Positions 56,937 through 64,000 of a stretch of DNA of 64,000 nucleotides are shown here, piece after piece. The translations under genes and the position numbers were made by a program. The notes under the pieces are model-generated. The model worked only from the letters and a program-made list of their open reading frames with translations. It ran no database searches and was not told where the DNA came from. Source of the stretch: Gavia stellata (Eukaryota; Chordata; Aves; Gaviiformes; Gaviidae); assembly GCF_030936135.1 (NCBI RefSeq), contig NC_082620.1:2294001-2358000 (forward strand), in the 5' to 3' direction. The number at the start of each line of letters is the position of its first letter. Position 1 is the stretch's first letter.

Positions 56937-59900
56937 CTAGAAAGGAAAGACACAGATCCATTGAAAACACAGAAATCTGATGGTAGATGCATGACAGCTT
57001 TCCTTACCATAAGAAAGGATGGAAAAACTGCGTCTCAAAATCCTAGAGTAACTACTCTTTCAATGTGCAAACAGACTGGCAACGTACTGAGAAGTTCCCA
57101 GAACTTGACAAAGGCTCACATGTTGATAACAGGAACATAGCGTAATAAAAACCACAAATCAAAATAAAACCCTGCTGTAGATCCCTGGTGTAGACAGGCA
57201 CTACAAAATTGTCATTCCCTACCTACTAAGGAGCTGCAGGAGATCTACGGTAGTGCACGTGTAGCACGACAAGAAGCACAGTAGCACAGCATGTGGATAT
57301 GAAAACAAGGTTGTTGTTGATGAGATGCACACAAGGATGGTGCTGTCAGTTTAACAGCTGTGAACTATCCCTGCAAAAACAGCTGTTTCTTTTAATCTTC
57401 ATCTCAAATGCTACTTCCGACCACACGTGGGGCACATTCTCCATTCTCAGGATCTCCTGGCAAAAGATACCTTAGGCATTATTTACCTTCCAGTAGAGAG
57501 GGAAGGTGCAGAGAATACAAAAACCACAATTACCTGCAAGACTGGTGATGATCTGAACTACTGCAATAATACGGAAAGAGAAATTTGACAGTTTGTAGTT
57601 CTTTTTTCTTTTTAGACCAACATTTACCTAATTATTAGGCGGAAGGAAGTACAAAGCAGTAAGTATGGGCAGAAGGAAGCAGACTGCCTTTTGCAGTAGA
57701 AATTCAGAGTTGGATCAACTTAAGTGTATAATGATACCACGCTCTTAGTGTGGTATCTGAACAGGAGACACATACCTGAACTAGGTGAGATTTTTCATCA
57801 CTAAGATAAAAAATTGGGAGCTGGTACTGCAGAATGCAATACTTGCTTTATTTCATCTGACTTTGCCCCATATAATGTCCATCCAGAGGCCATGGCTGAC
57901 CATCCATGAGCTGTGCTAGGGAAAAGACCATCTTCCCCAGTTCTTGAGATGAAAATTCTGGCTAGGCATGGACAAGCTGTTGAACAATGAACATCAGTCC
58001 CAGGAACCTCAACTGATACAAGATATGCTGAGATGGCATGAAAACAAAACCGGGAGAAAAATGTAGTGGGAAGAACAGTCTTCAAAGGGTTTTACTAATC
58101 CCACTGAATTCTCTTATCCATCTGTTCATATCCCTCCCTCAGGGTAGAGTTTAAAAATCTGGGCCAGCTACAGGTTTCTTCTAATAAGCCAAGTCTCTAA
58201 CAGGCTTGGGGAAGCATGTAATTTAGTTGGAACCCTGAAGGCAAAAGATAACCTAGAAGAGGGGGAGAAAGAACAAGGACATTTAATTTTTCCTTTAGAT
58301 TGCAGTCAGATTGTTTACATGTAATGGAGACATGCTGCCTGGAGAACGGATCCAGTTGCAGTAGAGGGAGACTATAAATCTGAACTACGCAAACACACAT
58401 ACACATGTTACGGTGAGTTTGGGAACTATCAGCAAATTGACAAAATCTGGGGCAGCCAGGGAGCTGGCAGTGGGTCATTTACTTCCACAGGCTCCCCACT
58501 GTGTCTCCTCCACACCTGGACAGGCCAAACTCATCGGTAAGAAGCAGAATCTGAAAATAGAATTATTTTTTTTGCAAAACGTATATTATTACATCTCCAT
58601 AAAAACTGCTGCCAGAAGGAAAACATTTTTATATGCTATAGAAGCCCAGATGTTACGAGAGGCTGTTTTAATGGAGTTCAGAGTCAGTAAGCAGCCATGT
58701 TATACAAACAGCAGAGTTGTTGGGATTTTTAAAGGTTCCTTCCGGTGGCTGTTACTGCACGGACCTAAGCAGAAAGCCTATAGCTGCTTAAATAAAGGGG
58801 TTAATTTGCTTTGAGTGGAAATTCCATTCTGTAAGTTGATGTTAACAAGCAGCTCATCTTCCCACTGTCACTCCCCATCTGCCGTTCAGCTCAGCCAAAA
58901 ACCTGACGCTCCAGAATGAGCCAAGTCCAATCTACATGGCTCAGTCGCTCCTCTCCTGTTCGAGAGATACGCTGCTTGGCTTCCTTGCCTCATTTCCCCA
59001 GCCATCTGCTGCAAGTCTGACTCAGAGGGAAACTCACTCTTCTGGGTATATTAAGCTCTCGACGGCTGGTTGGTCACTTTGGCTGTTTCCTGCATGGAAT
59101 ATAGCAGCTGTTTGGGCTTTCTGTAAACGTTATTTGGAGGAAGAGTTAATACGAAGAGAGAAATTTAAGCTGGATAAACACTTGGGTTCATTATGAAAGT
59201 GTCTAAAAATACTAGAAAGATAAGAAGGAAACTCATCCACCATTTTGCTCTGAAGAACTGACGACAACATCCACAGCTGCTCTGGCCACGGAGCGACGTG
59301 AAAATCTCTTTAATGAAACACAGACCCACACGAGCCAAAGGCTCCCAAGCCACAGGCAGTGGGCAGACTGAAATCTCCAGGTGGAAAATATGTGGAATTA
59401 TTTGGATTATCAGTGAGGCAAAATTTGGCCTGCCTCTCCAATGCTTATTTCAAACTGTAACTAGACAAATGAAGGTTGTGAGCTCTACAGAGCTTGCAGC
59501 TTTGCAGAAATCAGCTGAGAACTTACCTCATCCTTTCATGGTCTTCATGTATATTTACTCTAACCAGTGTAACCAAAGATACCCCATATCCTTTACCAAA
59601 TTGTACATTCAAAACCACGAGCAAATCTGGAGATGCTACATCAGCTCTCTATGCCGCTAGTCCATACGTGCTCAACTCTTCTACTCTCTCCTTTTCTAAG
59701 CCAGCTCTTATATAACTGAACCACTGTAAAATCCATAAGCAAAAATAATTTCCCAGACAATTACTGTTCAGTACATCATCTCTGCTGTTCTCTGCACCCC
59801 AAAATACTACTCGGTTAGCAGTTAAAGAGACAGTGCCTCCAGGACATCTGCTGAGGAGGAGCTTAAGGATCGCAACAGCTACAACTTGAAGATCCCTCCG

Positions 59901-62900
59901 GTGGAAAAACACCCCCCAACGCCCCGCTTAACGCTACAACATCTGGAAGTCGGTGGGATAGGCCTTTACATGAAAGCTCAACTTGATGAAAATATATGAC
60001 TCTCCTAATTGCAGAGCACAAGCCTCAGAGGATTTACCTATTATGATAAATGGCGGAATGTCTCTGCTGGTGTTTTATTGAGCAGTAATATATCACAGGG
60101 CACATCTTCCTGAACGCAGGGAGAGCTCAGTTTGCAACAGGTCAGCCTTCATCCAGCTCTGCAAAATGTTCCACCTTTGCTTAGAGAGTATTTCAAGTAT
60201 GAAAATCAAAGCACATCTGTGCTGCTTTAATCTGAAATCCCAGGCTTCACTTCCCCTACAACACTATATCCTCCCCTTCCCACACCTCCGTATGTAAACA
60301 AACTATAGGTTTTGAGCCAACTTCTTTCTCAGCAAACTTGCACTTCCTCACAATGTTCATCCTGGCTTAGGAAACACACACAGGTTCTTTGTGTGCAACG
60401 CTATCTCAGAAAGGCACCTGCTAGTCTTGCTGTTAAGGAGGGGGCTCCAGAAGTCTGGCCAACAAAGTGCAGTTTTGACTATTTGCCAGAAAACGGGAAG
60501 GCTACATCCACTTTGCATAAAATGAAACAGGACCATACAGCTGCTCTTACCTTAAATAAAAGTGCAGCCTAATGAAACCTCAAAATTCAGCCAAAGCAAT
60601 ACAGTGCCATGGCAAATGACATAAGTAATTCCAATGTACACAAAGAGGACGGGACCTTAACGTCTGTCAGAGAGAAAATCATCTGCCAAGCATCTGGCTT
60701 GAATCAGGAGGCGGGTGGGAGTTACCTGCAGCCATTGGAGAACGTGCAAGGTAATTGAAAAGCTGCCGGCATTTTTCATTTCCCTACAAGCATTTTTTGT
60801 AAATTGAAGGTAGCATGTCCTGTCCTTTCCTCTCAGACATACAGCACTTCAATCTGCGGCCCCTCATCAAGGCAGACGGCATATAACACGCCGATCACTC
60901 CTTCCCTATCCAAATTCCAGGCTCAGTCCTTGTATTGACCAAAGCCTGCCAGTGTCGGATGTGAGCTGGGAGCTACTTCCTCCATCCTGGCCTGTGGTGC
61001 TTCAACTCTGAGCTCTCTTGAGTTGCATCCAGCCTCGTCTCCAGAACAGGCTGAATCGAAGAGCACCCTTGTTTAGTCAACTGTAAAAATAGAAGTTCTC
61101 TATCTGACATTGCATGCCTCTTGGGGGGAGGATGATAGCAAGGGAAAAAAAGAAAAAAAAAAAAACAGCTTTCTCCTTCCAGTTCCCTCCAAAAGATGGT
61201 CTATAATGTCCTTTGGAATCAAAACAGAGATGGCTATGTACACCGTGTCAGTATTTATGTGTAACAATATATATTGTTAAAGATTGAAAAAAACCCTCAC
61301 TAGGCAAAAAGACAAGTGTTCTTCCATACATGTATACACACACATTTCTCTATTGGATCAGGACAGAATCTGAAATCCTCTATTGAAATCCTACGTGAAA
61401 TGCAACAAAACCAAAATCCAACACTCCATTCAGAATACATCACCTGCCATTTTATTTCAGTTAGTCTGTAACTCCAGCTCTTAAAAAGAAACTTCCATAA
61501 TTGAACTGATAAAGAAAAAGCCTGAAGTTCTCATTTTGAAAACCACCAGGTAAAGCAAATTAAAGCTATATAAAGGAGGTTTTCAACTTCCCAAAACAGG
61601 CCGCATCCTCCGTCTACCATGTCTCTCCCTCTCTCTCCTTACTCTGTCCACTTACAACTGTAAAATGGTTGTACAGTTGTTTTCCCCTTATAAACAAAGA
61701 CAGAGACAACTCCTGTTGTAGCACATGAAAAACTGCATTGGAAAAACCACTGAAAAGTAGTAGTTCAATGAATTGGAAGAGATACGTCAATTTTCAGTGT
61801 ATGACATTAAAGTAGACATAGGATAGGGACACGACCTCTAACTAGTATCCACCCAGAATGTAACATCACATGGCCCCGAGCCAGGTGTAGGAATACTCAA
61901 ATACACGGTGTCTTGGAGAGAGAGAGAAAAAAAATTATTCTTAGAAATTCAGCGCAACATTTAGGAATAGCCTAAGCGGGAGCCTTGTAGTAACAAGAGC
62001 CTGGGGATATTCAAGAAATGCAAAGACAAGTTTTTCCAAATAGTCTTGACAAAGGTAACAAGAAACCCCATGTTTGTGTCTGATGCAGGGTAACAATATT
62101 TCACCAACAGGAAATGACAGCAGAGAACAGCTATTTCTAGACTCTTACTTCTAGATCCAGGTTCAGCTCTACCACGCTACCACACTGTCCATTCACAGAA
62201 GAACAAATCGGATTGCTTGATTCCTCGCACCAAGTGTAATCTGCAGACATTAGGAAGGGGAATTACTGAGCAAGTGTTTCCATATGAAGCTGCGAATGCT
62301 CCCCATAGCATTTCAGCGCGAGACATGCCCAGCTCTTCGTCGCTGCCAGAGGTGGTGAATTAGGAGGCATTACATTAGCTGTTCCTTTGCGCCTGCTCCT
62401 GGCCACCAAGTTAATCATTCCAGTCATCACTCGAAAAATACCCGATTTGCAGCTACGAGGCAAAACTGGTTTCAAAGTAATGGCTCTCAACAGACTTCCC
62501 TTTCAAAGCATTGAAAGGATCTCTCTGCCATCAGTTTATAAGCCAGGATATTACAAAGCTTGTGAACACTTCAAAAGCTTCCACTGAAACACAAGGACAT
62601 CTGCTATTCACATTTTAGGATCAAAGGTGGTCAAGTAGCTTAAATGCTACGTTGGCCAAAACCATGTACAATTTACCATGGACAAAATTATTTCAAAATT
62701 ATGGTTAGGACATCATATTACTGGTATCAACAAGATAAAACTGTAACATACCATTCGAAAGATAACTAAAACCTACTTTTGGTGCCTGAGTTTGCTGCAG
62801 ACTGTATAAAAAGCCTACCAAAAAGTAAAAATAAAACCTGCTGTCCTTAGGTAATGTGGCAAACTGGATTTACAGCAAAGTAAGAGCCTTGCAGTCAGGA

Positions 62901-64000
62901 CTTTGGTCCAGCTACAGCTAAATAAATGGCTTGGGACAAACAGCTCCTCCTCACAGAACATACCTCAAGGCAGCATGAAGATTTTAATTTTCTGCCGTGG
63001 ATTCTGATGAAGCCTGTCCCATTAAGCCTGCTATGGCATCTGCAAACAGAAAATCTCCGGCCCAAAGCTAAATTCTGAAACTCAAGTTTCCATTGTTTGT
63101 GCAGAAGCAGTGCATCATTACCCAAGTGGCTTTTTTATGGTTACTTACATTGGAAGCAGGCCCCTGCTTTAATGCATCACATATGAATTAAATGATCTGC
63201 TGTTAAAATGATGACAGAAGCATGAATCTCCCCATTAAAGCTTAGAGAGTGAAAGTCAAACTAAACAAGGCCCAGCAGTTCAGGCCAAGGTGTACTGAGG
63301 ACACCCATTCTCAACAGACTCTTGTTTTCCTTGGCACAGCTCTCACGCACCATAAGGCCACGGCCAGAGTCAAGCCCTTGGCCTCCACTTCACAGCTATG
63401 ATTTAAAGTATTAGGAAGGCCTGTGATTAAATATTTGTCCGGGTCACCATAACTTGGGTGTAATTACTGCAAACATTTTAAAAGAGTACGCAATGCTCAA
63501 AACTGTCTCCAGATGCCTTTTCCCCTCCCTGCTTTTCCACCAGCTTCTTCTGTAAATCAACAATGTGGAAAGAAAAATCACCTAGGTCTAGGGCAAGCTT
63601 CCGCGACTGCAATACTAACACAATCTGAGTTCCTCTCTGCAAGCACAGATCCTTCTTTCCTTCGCCTGGCTCAAACCTGTACAAAAACACGAACTGTTTA
63701 ACAGAGTCTGCATTGTCCTTTGTATCAAAAGCAAGATTCTGCCCTGGGAAGTCTCATAAAGGAGTTTTAGCTACTGCCAATCTCTCAAGTCACTCATGAC
63801 CATACAATATGCCTCCTGTCCTCCAGAGTTTATTACTCTGCTCGAGTCACTGATTTCCACAGTCCGGATCTTAAGCAACTGCAATTCATCAGCAGCACGA
63901 AGTAGGGAGACGGCAACCTTTGGCAGGTGGCTGGGGCAGAAGCACCTTCACCCAGTGAAGTCAAGACCGGCAGATCCTGCCTGTCAGAGACCAAGACAGC
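56937..64000 (-). other. CAPZB: CAPZB intron (partial, over 7 kb)
   Basis: Upstream of the exon ending the window's CAPZB coding set. I searched this stretch on the minus strand for the preceding CAPZB exons (the segments rich in HVVEV/TSTVMLWLQT and GSGTMNLGGSLTRQ) and did not find them, so it is read as one long intron that continues past 64000. The sequence is unique, with AT-rich and A-tract segments (for example 61144-61163). No other gene or transposon was recognised. Confidence 0.65.

Noticed and set aside
58413-59660. Several 90-133 codon open frames in the CAPZB intron
   Set aside because: None matches the missing CAPZB exons or any family I recognise. Their frequency is normal for unique intronic DNA of this length.

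Overview
The window is vertebrate nuclear DNA, almost certainly from a bird. Six intron-containing genes are present. Introns are compact (34 UBR4 exons fit in 23 kb), interspersed repeats are very sparse, and the one clear transposable element is a 5'-truncated CR1 LINE. Gene order and orientation match the conserved block UBR4(-), EMC1(-), MRTO4(+), AKR7A2(-), SLC66A1(+), CAPZB(-), which in human lies at 1p36.13. All exon coordinates were read by eye from splice sites and reading-frame continuity. Family assignments rest on recalled protein families, not on a database search.

Layout. 31-23330: the 5' part of UBR4 (34 coding exons, 1573 codons), ending just before the exon that should start the UBR box. 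23.3-23.65 kb: the UBR4 CpG-rich promoter, directly abutting the EMC1 polyadenylation site. 24532-36000: complete EMC1 (23 exons, 987 aa) with the CR1 fragment in intron 9. 36001-36184: a 184-bp bidirectional promoter shared with MRTO4. 36185-38418: complete MRTO4 (8 exons, 239 aa). 39206-42956: complete AKR7A2-type aldo-keto reductase (7 exons, 326 aa), convergent with MRTO4, with a 72-bp-period minisatellite in intron 1. 42957-43750: divergent promoter region with SLC66A1, containing a second, A-rich tandem repeat. 43751-47731: complete SLC66A1 (7 exons, 306 aa) plus a candidate intronic alternative last exon. 47.7-51.4 kb: a gene desert or the SLC66A1 3' UTR. 51.4-64 kb: the 3' end of CAPZB, including both alternative C-terminal exons (beta-1 and beta-2), then a large intron running off the window.

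The genes are housekeeping functions (N-degron E3 ligase, ER membrane insertase subunit, 60S ribosome assembly, aldehyde reduction, lysosomal cationic amino acid export, actin capping) and do not form a single pathway. I found no evidence of a novel gene system. The most unusual material is the pair of tandem repeats around AKR7A2 exon 1, the possible alternative SLC66A1 3' end, and regulatory architecture such as the EMC1 3' end inside the UBR4 promoter and an RBFOX-type motif beside the CAPZB muscle exon.
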